Origin: an uncultured Flavobacterium sp.
GTDB lineage: Bacteria > Bacteroidota > Bacteroidia > Flavobacteriales > Flavobacteriaceae
NCBI RefSeq assembly: GCF_946482535.1
Contig: NZ_CAMLRU010000154.1
Location: 1 to 6,224, forward strand
Direction: 5' to 3'
Length of the DNA: 6,224 nt
Part shown: piece by piece, positions 1 to 5,691 of the stretch
Layout: each line of letters begins with the position of its first letter
Numbering within the stretch: the stretch's first letter is position 1
Notes under the pieces: model-generated
The model's input: the letters and a program-made list of their open reading frames with translations, nothing else
What the model was told of the DNA's origin: nothing
The model's database searches: none
Program-made: the position numbers and the translations under genes

Positions 1-55
1 TTACAAATAAAAAAACCGATTAGTTTCCTAATCGGTTTTCTTTGTGGGCGATGAG
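1..55. repeat. 55-bp direct repeat, copy A (tRNA-Val 3' end plus terminator)
   Basis: These 55 bases are identical to 251-305. On the minus strand the unit reads as the last 11 bases of tRNA-Val, through the discriminator base, followed by the tRNA's terminator. In this copy the identity to the tRNA stops at 55, so there is no tRNA body here: only an orphan 3' end and terminator. The repeat may extend left beyond the window. Two readings fit: a duplicated attachment-type site made by an element that inserted at the tRNA 3' end, or the remnant of a second tandem tRNA-Val gene whose body was replaced. The identity is seen directly; the origin is inference. Confidence 0.95.
12..39 (-). terminator. 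Orphan copy of the tRNA-Val terminator
   Basis: A perfect 12-bp stem (12-23 with 28-39) with a 4-base loop is followed on the minus strand by a run of T. It is identical to the terminator behind the intact tRNA-Val gene at 262-289. No complete gene lies directly upstream of it on the minus strand, because the DNA from 56 onward is unrelated to tRNA. It would stop any minus-strand transcript crossing the 56-250 segment. Confidence 0.8.
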
Positions 56-65
56 ATTTGATATT

Positions 66-211
66 AAGAGGAGGACTGCCGGTGGCAGTCAGGTATGCGA
101 ACTTTAGTTCGCTTTAAAAACTTAGGGTGGAAGGGATTACCTATGGTGATCCCATTCCGGGGTGTCCTGAACAAAGAAAACCTACGGCTGCTGCTCAGCC
201 TTGATTTTTTT
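66..211 (+). ncRNA. Candidate structured RNA between the two tRNA-Val 3'-end repeats
   Basis: This stretch is richer in G and C (51 of 100 bases in 71-170) than the AT-rich DNA around it and is packed with inverted repeats. There is a 7-bp hairpin (74-80 with 84-90), a 6-bp hairpin (97-102 with 107-112) and a 13-bp hairpin with one bulged A (129-141 with 145-158, one G-U pair). Possible closing helices are 72-76 with 164-168 or 89-93 with 166-170; both compete with the base of the first hairpin. It ends in a plus-strand terminator at 186-211. The plus strand is favoured because that terminator is followed by seven T, but the hairpins would form on either strand. I do not recognise it: it lacks the SRP RNA core, tmRNA ends and RNase P motifs. 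No convincing promoter was found; GAGATTTG at 53-60 is at best a weak -7 box. It may instead be a hairpin-rich mobile repeat. Boundaries are approximate. Confidence 0.35.
186..211 (+). terminator. Plus-strand terminator of the structured segment
   Basis: A 5-bp GC-rich stem (186-190 with 196-200) and a 5-base loop are followed shortly by seven T at 205-211. The flanks ACAAAGAAAACC (171-182) and TTTTTTTATTTG (205-216) are exactly the 12-mers flanking the tRNA-Val terminator stem on the opposite strand. This makes a genuine terminator more likely than the short stem alone would suggest. Confidence 0.6.
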
Positions 212-250
212 ATTTGAAATCTGCGCCTAAAAGCAAGCTTTTGTCACATA

Positions 251-305
251 TTACAAATAAAAAAACCGATTAGTTTCCTAATCGGTTTTCTTTGTGGGCG
301 ATGAG
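251..305. repeat. 55-bp direct repeat, copy B (end of the intact tRNA-Val)
   Basis: This is the second copy of the 55-bp sequence at 1-55. Here it is continuous with the whole tRNA-Val gene, so this is the normal context: tRNA 3' end, short spacer, terminator. The two copies start exactly 250 bp apart. Immediately left of it (229-242) is a small dyad, AAAAGC-AA-GCTTTT. Confidence 0.95.
262..289 (-). terminator. tRNA-Val terminator
   Basis: A perfect 12-bp stem (262-273 with 278-289) and a 4-base loop are followed on the minus strand by a T-rich tail (265 down to 254). It begins six bases beyond the tRNA discriminator base. The stem is symmetrical, but the longer T run favours the minus strand, matching the tRNA. 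Confidence 0.9.
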
Positions 306-369
306 GGATTCGAACCCCCGACCCTCTCGGTGTAAACGAGATGCTCTGAACCAGCTGAGCTAATCGCCC
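295..369 (-). tRNA. tRNA-Val, anticodon UAC
   Basis: The minus strand folds into a complete 75-base cloverleaf: a 7-bp acceptor stem (GGGCGAT with ATCGCCC), U8 and A9, a 4-bp D stem (GCTC with GAGC) with the GG of the D loop, a 5-bp anticodon stem (TCTCG with CGAGA) around loop TTTACAC with anticodon TAC, a 5-base variable loop, and a T arm with TTCGAAT in the loop. The discriminator is A. The 3' CCA is not encoded (the next bases are CAA), so it must be added after transcription, as is usual in Bacteroidota. The gene has its own promoter just upstream and a strong terminator just downstream. Its last 11 bases are duplicated at 45-55. Confidence 0.97.
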
Positions 370-390
370 TCATTGTGCTTGATTGCGGTG

Positions 391-421
391 CAAATATAGG
401 GCAGTTTTTTGATTCTGCAAA
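391..421 (-). promoter_or_regulatory. Promoter of tRNA-Val (Bacteroidota type)
   Basis: On the minus strand TTTG (418-421) and TATATTTG (391-398) are separated by exactly 19 bases. This matches the Bacteroidota housekeeping promoter pattern, TTTG-N19-TAnnTTTG. Transcription would start about 15 bases before the mature tRNA 5' end at 369. It lies between the folC stop and the tRNA, so the tRNA need not depend on folC read-through. Confidence 0.88.
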
Positions 422-437
422 TTAAAATGGAAAAAAA

Positions 438-1658
438 TTACAAAATTTCTGAAACTACAAAAGTACTGCCGCCTATATAAACAAAGTCATTTGGTGACGC
501 ATTTTTGGTAGCGTTCTCATAAGCGTTTGAAACAGAATCGTATATTGTTCCTTTAAGTTCGAAACTTTCGGCTTTTTCTTTTAAAACTTCAGCTTCTAAA
601 CCGCGAGGAATATTGGGTTTGCAGAAATAATATTTTGCATTTTTAGGAAACAAAGGCATGATTTCTTCCAGATTTTTGTCGTTGACCACTCCTAAAACGA
701 TGTGCAATGTCTCAAATTGTTCTTTTTTTAGTTGGTTCATGACAACTGACAAACCATGAGCATTGTGTGCGGTGTCGCAAATTACTCTTGGGTTTTCACC
801 TAATTGTTGCCAACGGCCTTGTAAATGGGTGTTCTGAATCACGTTCAAAAAGCCATTTTTAATATTTTCTTCTGAAACCGACAACAGTTGCTTGGATTGT
901 AATACTTTCAGAGTCTGTAAAACCGTTTTTTTATTGTGAAACTGATAATCGCCTAATAAGGCTGAAGGATAGTTTTCATGAGTAAAATCGGAGGCGAAGT
1001 AAATTTCGGAGTCTGTTTCTTGGGCTTTGGCTTCAAAAACGGGTTTGGTTTCGGGAAGGTATTCGCCTATAATTACCGGAATTTTGGGTTTTATGATGCC
1101 GGCTTTTTCATAAGCTATGGCTTCTAGCGTGTTGCCTAAAAACTGGGTGTGGTCGAGACCAATGTTAGTGATTACAGAAACTAATGGAGTAATGATGTTG
1201 GTAGAATCCAGTCTTCCGCCCATACCGACTTCAATAATATTAATATCTGTCTTTTCTTTGACAAAATACTCGTAAGCTAAACCTACGCTCATCTCAAAAA
1301 AACTCAATTTGTTTTCTTCAAAAAAGGATTTGTTTTTGTTGATAAAGTCACAAACATAAGTTTCCGAAATGGGTTCGCCGTTGATGGTAATTCTTTCTCG
1401 ATAATCTTTTAAATGAGGAGAAGTATAGAGTCCAACTTTGTAACCGGCTTCCATCAAGACCGAAGCCAATAGGTGACAAGTGGAGCCTTTTCCGTTGGTT
1501 CCGGCTGCGTGAATGCATTTTAAATGTTTCTCTGGATTGCCTAAATGATTGGCCAGTAAAACCGTGTTGGTAATGTCTTTTCTATAGGCTGTGGCACCTT
1601 GGGTTTGGTACATGGGCAATTGATTGAACATCCAATCCAAGGTTTCTTTGTAGTTCAT
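438..1658 (-). CDS. folC: Bifunctional folylpolyglutamate synthase / dihydrofolate synthase
   Basis: This cytoplasmic Mur-ligase-family enzyme uses ATP to add glutamate to folates; bacterial FolC usually also makes dihydrofolate from dihydropteroate and glutamate. At 406 residues it is close to the usual length and complete. The ATP-binding P-loop GTNGKGST is at residues 53-60. EVGMGGRLDSTN is at 143-154, and the family signature from H170 through LG and IAYEKAGIIK lies at 170-190, with the Lys that is usually carboxylated at K185. The C-terminal domain begins near GRW (281-283) and contains DTAHN at 295-299, the conserved ligand-binding D-A-H-N region, then the terminal GGSTFVVSE. Whether both activities are present cannot be read from the sequence. 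The start ATG directly precedes the conserved N-terminal helix; no Shine-Dalgarno site is present, as usual here. It is divergent from exbB across a 125-bp AT-rich spacer in which I found no consensus promoter. Confidence 0.96.
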   Translation of the reverse strand: MNYKETLDWMFNQLPMYQTQGATAYRKDITNTVLLANHLGNPEKHLKCIHAAGTNGKGSTCHLLASVLMEAGYKVGLYTSPHLKDYRERITINGEPISETYVCDFINKNKSFFEENKLSFFEMSVGLAYEYFVKEKTDINIIEVGMGGRLDSTNIITPLVSVITNIGLDHTQFLGNTLEAIAYEKAGIIKPKIPVIIGEYLPETKPVFEAKAQETDSEIYFASDFTHENYPSALLGDYQFHNKKTVLQTLKVLQSKQLLSVSEENIKNGFLNVIQNTHLQGRWQQLGENPRVICDTAHNAHGLSVVMNQLKKEQFETLHIVLGVVNDKNLEEIMPLFPKNAKYYFCKPNIPRGLEAEVLKEKAESFELKGTIYDSVSNAYENATKNASPNDFVYIGGSTFVVSEIL

Positions 1659-1783
1659 AATTTTAGGAAAAAATAATTTTGATATACTTTTTTAATTTTT
1701 TTTTCGTTGTATATTGTGATGCCTATAAGACAATACAAATTTGAAATTATTTTCAGAATTAACAGCCCAAAAATTTAATAAAT

Positions 1784-2500
1784 ATGATTAGTACATTTTT
1801 ACAGTTGCAAGTTGATACTTTAGCGCAAGCCATTCCAACGGCTGACACTGCCAATGCAGCTCTAACCAATGAAGTTTCGGTTTTAGAGTTTATTACCAAA
1901 GGAGGACTTTTTTTAATTCCGATTGCACTGTTGCTTTTTTACACTTTGTATATCATTTTTGAACGCTATATCTACATCCATAAAGCGGCCAAAATCGATA
2001 ATCATTTGATGTCGGATGTGCGAAATCATTTGAACAATGCCAATATTGATATGGCTGTTAATGCTGCTGAAAGAAGCGGTTCGGCTCAAGGGAATATTCT
2101 AAAAGAAGGAGTGCTGACTATTGGTCGACACATTAATGAAATTGAGTCGAATATGGAACGTGCCGCCAATATTGAAATTGGTTACATGGAAAGAAGATTG
2201 GGCCAATTAGGTTTGATAGCCGGTATTGCACCAACGCTGGGATTTATCGGAACTATTTCCGGGGTAATTAAAATTTTCTACAGTATATCGGTAACCGAAG
2301 ATATCAGTATCGGGAATATTTCCGGAGGTTTATATGAAAAGATGATTAGTAGTGGTGCCGGATTGATTGTAGGTATTATTGCCTACGCGGCTTACCACTT
2401 GTTCAATGGGAAAATTGATAGTTTCTCATTGTCGATTCAAAAACAAGTATTAGAATTTGTCAACATAATTCAAAGACCAAATGGCCATAAAGCGAAATAA
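1784..2500 (+). CDS. exbB: MotA/TolQ/ExbB-family proton channel protein
   Basis: This is the inner-membrane channel subunit of an ExbB-ExbD motor, which uses the proton gradient to energise a TonB-type protein. It has 238 residues, the normal length. Three membrane segments are visible, at about 40-59, 139-162 and 188-207, with a large cytoplasmic loop between the first and second (about 61-138). The family hallmark is APTLGFIGTISGVI in segment 2 (149-162), including the conserved Pro and the GT pair. Segment 3 carries SSGAG (189-193), near the conserved small and hydroxyl residues lining the channel. An N-terminal stretch of about 35 residues precedes the first segment, rich in Ala and Thr and without a clear signal peptide. 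The gene overlaps exbD by 20 bases, indicating translational coupling. TolQ is the alternative name, but no other Tol-Pal genes are in view and a TonB-like gene is close by, so ExbB is preferred. Confidence 0.93.
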   Translation: MISTFLQLQVDTLAQAIPTADTANAALTNEVSVLEFITKGGLFLIPIALLLFYTLYIIFERYIYIHKAAKIDNHLMSDVRNHLNNANIDMAVNAAERSGSAQGNILKEGVLTIGRHINEIESNMERAANIEIGYMERRLGQLGLIAGIAPTLGFIGTISGVIKIFYSISVTEDISIGNISGGLYEKMISSGAGLIVGIIAYAAYHLFNGKIDSFSLSIQKQVLEFVNIIQRPNGHKAK

Positions 2501-2876
2501 ACGATTTCATGCAGAAGTCGCGACCTCTTCGTTAAGCGACATTATGTTCTTCTTATTGTTGTTTTTCCTGATTATTTCGACCTTGGCCAACCCAAATGTT
2601 ATCCGAATGACATTGCCCAAATCGAAAACGAATGAAAAAACCAACAAGCAATTAATCACGCTTTCGGTAACGGAAGAGAAGCGATTTTTTGTGGATAAAG
2701 AAGAAGTAGATTTTGGCCAACTAGAAGCAAAACTATTGTCCAAAATGGATCCCGAAAAGCAACAAACCGTTGTGATTAGAATTCCGGCCACTATGCAAGT
2801 GCAAGACTTGGTAGATGTGCTGCAAATAGGCGTGAAGAACAAGCTCAAGTTCGTTATCGCCACGAGTCCGAATTAA
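2481..2876 (+). CDS. exbD: Biopolymer transport protein ExbD/TolR family
   Basis: This is the partner of ExbB in the proton-driven motor. It has 131 residues with the family architecture: a short basic cytoplasmic N-terminus (KRNKRFH), one membrane segment at about 20-36, and a periplasmic domain of about 95 residues. The proton-carrying Asp is D20, at the start of the membrane segment in SSLSDIMFFLL, where ExbD and TolR have their essential Asp. The periplasmic domain starts with the usual NVIRMTLPKS pattern and ends in a hydrophobic strand (KFVIATSP). The start ATG lies inside the last codons of exbB in another frame, so the two subunits are probably made in a coupled way. No second exbD copy follows, unlike some Bacteroidota exb clusters. 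Confidence 0.93.
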   Translation: MAIKRNKRFHAEVATSSLSDIMFFLLLFFLIISTLANPNVIRMTLPKSKTNEKTNKQLITLSVTEEKRFFVDKEEVDFGQLEAKLLSKMDPEKQQTVVIRIPATMQVQDLVDVLQIGVKNKLKFVIATSPN

Positions 2877-2892
2877 ATTTAAAATAGTTATA

Positions 2893-3429
2893 ATGAAAGT
2901 AAAAGCGTTGCTGTTGATGGCCTTTATCTCGGTCTCAACATTTGCCCAAGACACCGAATTCAAGTTTTCCAAAGAAGGCTTAACCGATTTTATAGTGACC
3001 AATTATGAAGGTTCGGCTAAAGACACTTACAATTTGACTTTGGCTTGGGTAAAAGAAAACAGTAAAAAAGGATACAAAGTAGTGTCATCTGTAGAAGGCG
3101 AAAAAATTACGATTGAAGGCGGAAAAGAAAACTTCCTTTGCAGTAAAGCCGGCGGGACGACAGTTTGTACTTATGCTACATTCACCATAGATATCAGTTT
3201 CAAAGACGGAAAGTTCAAGTTTGAAGCAGTTGGTTTATCCGAGAAACCTAATAATGCCACTACTGTTATAACACACGATCTAAATGATTTCTCCGAGTAT
3301 TATAACAAAGACGGCAGTTTGAAAAAATACAAAGACGATGTTCCGGCTGCTTACGAAACACTTTTTAATGAATTGAATAAAAGTTTAGTCACTTTTATGG
3401 ATAAGAAAAAGAAAGCCGATGGTTGGTAA
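2893..3429 (+). CDS. Secreted hypothetical protein, DUF4468-like (TBP-like fold)
   Basis: The encoded protein has 178 residues and starts with a clear signal peptide (MKVKALLLMAFISVSTFA, cut before QD), so it should be periplasmic or exported. No lipobox Cys is present. The mature part alternates predicted strands and helices: an opening strand, the helix-like segment SAKDTYNLTLAWVKENS (41-57), then several strands (61-114) and a Lys-rich C-terminal helix. The pattern, with helix motif AW followed by strands, resembles DUF4468 proteins of Bacteroidota, but this rests on recognition of the pattern rather than a search. Two cysteines (C83, C92) sit on either side of a predicted turn and could form a disulfide. 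It starts 16 bases after exbD and has no promoter of its own that I can see, so it is probably co-transcribed. A role with the ExbB-ExbD-TonB machine is inferred from position only. Confidence 0.82.
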   Translation: MKVKALLLMAFISVSTFAQDTEFKFSKEGLTDFIVTNYEGSAKDTYNLTLAWVKENSKKGYKVVSSVEGEKITIEGGKENFLCSKAGGTTVCTYATFTIDISFKDGKFKFEAVGLSEKPNNATTVITHDLNDFSEYYNKDGSLKKYKDDVPAAYETLFNELNKSLVTFMDKKKKADGW

Positions 3430-3447
3430 TCGGAAATAAGATAAAAG

Positions 3448-3479
3448 AAAAATCCCATTTATTCGAATGGGATTTTTTT
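3448..3479. terminator. Bidirectional terminator between the exb operon and tonB
   Basis: A perfect 12-bp stem (3448-3459 with 3466-3477) with a 6-base loop is followed by T on the plus strand (3473-3479) and carries A on the left side, giving T on the minus strand. It lies between two convergent stop codons, 18 bases after the plus-strand gene and 4 bases from the tonB stop, and can serve both. Confidence 0.9.
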
Positions 3480-3483
3480 ATGT

Positions 3484-4380
3484 TTATTTAAGTCCAAAAC
3501 CATAAATAATTTTTCCGACTTGTATTTCACTTGCGTTGGGATCAGCACTCCACTTGGTCTTCATAGCCGCGATTTTGGCTTGTTCTTTTAAACAACTATT
3601 TGCATTTGTTGTTCCTTGAACTCCAACTGTAACGCTAATTGTATTTCCGTTTCGATCAACCTTAACTTCAACAGCAACTCTTCCAGATTCATTTCCACAT
3701 GGGTTTTGAGGCTCAGGTTTGCTTAATGCTTTTCTATTTCCTAGAAAATATCCAGAACCACTACCATTGCCACCGCCGCTTCCGCTGCCACTTCCTGAAC
3801 CTGTACCCGAACCACTACCGGTTCCGGTTCCTGAGCCGTTTCCGCCACCCGAACCTGTTCCGCTGCCGTTACCGTAATAACCGCTGGAGTTCAGATTGCC
3901 GTTTGCGCTTCCTTTGTTGCCGCCTTTGGTGTCATTGCCGTCACCGCCTTTGTTTCCTAAAATACTCGATAAAGCATCATTGGCATTTTTAGAGACTTTT
4001 GGTTTTTCGGGTGCCGGTTTGATGTCCTTTTTAGGAACAACAGGAGTTGGTGTTTTTTTGATGTCTTTCTTCGGGATGGCTACATTGGTCTCTTCATCAT
4101 CGCTTTCATCCGAAATGATGTTGTCTTCAGGCGAAGTGGTAGTTGGAGCCACTTTAGCTTGGTCTTTTACGTTTAAGACTTCACTTTTGTAATTATCGCC
4201 TAAACCGTAATCGCTGTCGCCAAAGTTCATCTCGATGCCGCCACCGCCACCACCGCCCATGATTTTCATATCGGCAGGAGGCCAAAAACGCAACAAGAAA
4301 AGTAAAAGAATCAGCAAAGCATACACTACAGTGGTAATGGCTAAGGATTTTTTGTCATTATCGGTTAGTTCAAAACTCAT
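3484..4380 (-). CDS. tonB: TonB-type energy transducer with Gly/Ser-rich linker
   Basis: This is a periplasm-spanning protein expected to pass energy from the ExbB-ExbD motor to TonB-dependent outer-membrane receptors. It has 298 residues. A short cytoplasmic N-terminus is followed by one membrane anchor (about 13-31) ending in RFWPP. Then come seven consecutive Gly (42-48) and IEMNFGDSDYG, an acidic stretch (85-98), a Lys/Pro linker with VPKKDIK/IPKKDIK repeats (102-128), and a Gly/Ser/Thr/Asn low-complexity region (about 166-210). The C-terminal domain (about 213-298) has the TonB layout: GRVAVEVKVDRNGN (233-246), a helix around LKEQAKIAAMKTKW, and a last strand ending YGFGLK. Cysteines C228 and C263 flank its first half and may form a disulfide, as I recall from flavobacterial relatives. 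The Lys/Pro linker, membrane anchor and neighbouring exbBD support TonB over TolA. The gene lies 76 bases downstream of the dehydrogenase with no clear terminator between, so read-through is possible. Confidence 0.88.
   Translation of the reverse strand: MSFELTDNDKKSLAITTVVYALLILLLFLLRFWPPADMKIMGGGGGGGIEMNFGDSDYGLGDNYKSEVLNVKDQAKVAPTTTSPEDNIISDESDDEETNVAIPKKDIKKTPTPVVPKKDIKPAPEKPKVSKNANDALSSILGNKGGDGNDTKGGNKGSANGNLNSSGYYGNGSGTGSGGGNGSGTGTGSGSGTGSGSGSGSGGGNGSGSGYFLGNRKALSKPEPQNPCGNESGRVAVEVKVDRNGNTISVTVGVQGTTNANSCLKEQAKIAAMKTKWSADPNASEIQVGKIIYGFGLK
3751..3885 (-). repeat. Gly/Ser/Thr codon repeat inside tonB
   Basis: This encodes residues 166-210 of the TonB-like protein, almost entirely Gly alternating with Ser, Thr or Asn. 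At DNA level it is a run of degenerate 6-base units (a Gly codon plus a Ser/Thr codon) with mixed synonymous codons, so it is not a perfect microsatellite, although short exact sub-repeats recur. Length differences between strains by in-frame slippage would be tolerated, because it forms a flexible linker. Confidence 0.85.
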
Positions 4381-4397
4381 AACTATTCTTTTGTTCG

Positions 4398-4417
4398 TTT
4401 AAGTTATAACGCTTAAA
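4398..4417 (-). promoter_or_regulatory. Dyad in the tonB leader
   Basis: TTTAAG (4398-4403) and CTTAAA (4412-4417) form a 6-bp inverted repeat 18 bases upstream of the tonB start, and GTTATAAC (4403-4410) is a palindrome inside it. It could be an operator or a leader hairpin. The DNA is AT-rich, so chance is a real possibility. No good TAnnTTTG box was found in the 76-base spacer. Confidence 0.25.
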
Positions 4418-4456
4418 AGTAGTAAATATTGTGTAACCTTTGCTGTTAATTTTTTA

Positions 4457-5683
4457 CTAAACTAATTGTTTCAGTGCAATTTCAAAAGCTGTCGCGCTGA
4501 TATTCTTCTTGTCGGAATTCAAAGCGTGGGCTTTATCTAAAGCTTTTTTAATGGTTTCCGAAATGTCGTAGAAGATGGCTTCGTCAGTCATTTGTACTTT
4601 TTTCTCCATAAAGTAGGCGAAAACTCTGGCCATACCGCAATTCGAAATAAAATCGGGAATCAAACTCACTTTGCTGTCAGTCTCTTCCATAATCGGGCCA
4701 AAGAAAATTTCTTTATCGGCAAACGGTACATTGGCACCACAAGAAATTACTTCCAAACCATTAGCGATTAGGCTGTCTATTTGGTCTTTGGTAACCAATC
4801 TTGAAGCGGCACATGGCGCAAAAATATCAGCACCAAGCGTCCAGATTCTTTCGTTGATTTCGGCAAACGGAATCATATTTTGGGCAACCAATTTATTACC
4901 GTCTTTATTTAGGAACATCATTTTGATTTCTTCATAAGAGAAACCTTCTTCTTTAATCACACCACCATCTCGGTCGATGATTCCGATTACTTTGGCACCC
5001 ATTTCCGCCAAATAAAAAGCAGCGGCCGAACCTACATTTCCAAATCCTTGTACAATGGCTTTTTTACCTACCACATCACCGCCGTAAATATTGTAAAAAT
5101 GACGTACGGCTTCGGCAACTCCGAAACCTGTAATCATATCGGCTACAGTATATTTTCTTAATACGTCCGGAGAAAATTTCGGGTTTTCGATTACTTTGAT
5201 AACGCCTTGACGCAATTGTCCGATTCGGTTGATTTTATCGGCTTCTGTCGGTTTGAAATGGCCGTTGAACACCCCTTCTTGCGGATGCCAAACACCACAT
5301 TCTTCGGTCATCGGAATTACTTCGTGGATTTCGTCTACATTCAAATCACCACCGGTTCCGTAATAACTTTTTAACAAAGGAGAAACCGCTTTATACCAAC
5401 GTTGCAAAACGCCTTTTTTGCGCGGGTCATTCGGGTCAAAGTTGATGCCCGATTTGGCACCACCGATGGCCGGACCTGAAACAGAAAATTTCACTTCCAT
5501 AGTTTTAGCCAGAGACAAAACTTCGTTTACGTCTAAGCCTTTTCTCATACGTGTTCCGCCACCTGCAGCACCACCGCGAAGGGAATTAATTACGGTCCAT
5601 CCTTCGGCTTCTGTCTCGGCATCTTTCCAGTTGAAAATGATTTCAGGTTCTTTGTTTTCGAATTTTTTTAATAAGTCTTTCAT
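4457..5683 (-). CDS. Glu/Leu/Phe/Val dehydrogenase family protein
   Basis: This cytoplasmic oxidoreductase interconverts an amino acid and its 2-oxo acid plus ammonia. It has 408 residues and appears complete. The N-terminal substrate domain has GGGTRM (41-46), K65, and the catalytic-lysine motif GPAIGGAKSGI (70-80, Lys77), followed by GGDLNVDE (111-118) with the probable catalytic Asp113. The nucleotide-binding domain has ATG-like TGFGVAEA (185-192), the Rossmann loop GFGNVGS (213-219) and an Asp at the end of the next strand (IIDRDG, D237), which usually favours NAD over NADP. CAASRL (291-296) and GANVP (316-320) are also family motifs. One difference is NCGMARVFAYF (348-358), where classical members have an N-A-G-G-V motif, so this belongs to a divergent subgroup. 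The substrate (glutamate, leucine or another) cannot be fixed from sequence, so I give no gene symbol. A probable promoter lies 65 bases upstream. The gene follows anmK on the same strand after 163 bases. Confidence 0.94.
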   Translation of the reverse strand: MKDLLKKFENKEPEIIFNWKDAETEAEGWTVINSLRGGAAGGGTRMRKGLDVNEVLSLAKTMEVKFSVSGPAIGGAKSGINFDPNDPRKKGVLQRWYKAVSPLLKSYYGTGGDLNVDEIHEVIPMTEECGVWHPQEGVFNGHFKPTEADKINRIGQLRQGVIKVIENPKFSPDVLRKYTVADMITGFGVAEAVRHFYNIYGGDVVGKKAIVQGFGNVGSAAAFYLAEMGAKVIGIIDRDGGVIKEEGFSYEEIKMMFLNKDGNKLVAQNMIPFAEINERIWTLGADIFAPCAASRLVTKDQIDSLIANGLEVISCGANVPFADKEIFFGPIMEETDSKVSLIPDFISNCGMARVFAYFMEKKVQMTDEAIFYDISETIKKALDKAHALNSDKKNISATAFEIALKQLV

Positions 5684-5691
5684 TGTGTATC

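Noticed and set aside
66..211. SRP (4.5S) RNA, tmRNA, RNase P RNA or hammerhead ribozyme
   Set aside because: The SRP core GGTCCGGAAGGAAGCAGC is absent on both strands, there is no tRNA-like end of tmRNA and no RNase P GAGGAAAGTCC start; CTGAACA with GAAA at 167-180 resembles a hammerhead core but lacks the required G of CTGANGA.
1710..1717. TATATTGT as the -7 box of an exbB promoter
   Set aside because: It lacks one T of the consensus and the nearest upstream TTTG (1678-1681) is 28 bases away instead of about 19.
2507..3002. Open frames on the minus strand at 2507-2863 and 2733-3002
   Set aside because: They lie antisense to exbD and the secreted-protein gene, whose family features are clear; the translations show no recognisable domain.
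3699..4192. Open frames on the plus strand at 3699-3992 and 3896-4192
   Set aside because: They are antisense to the tonB low-complexity region; the Gly/Ser codon bias removes stops and gives Arg/Cys/Phe-rich or Pro/Leu-rich nonsense products.
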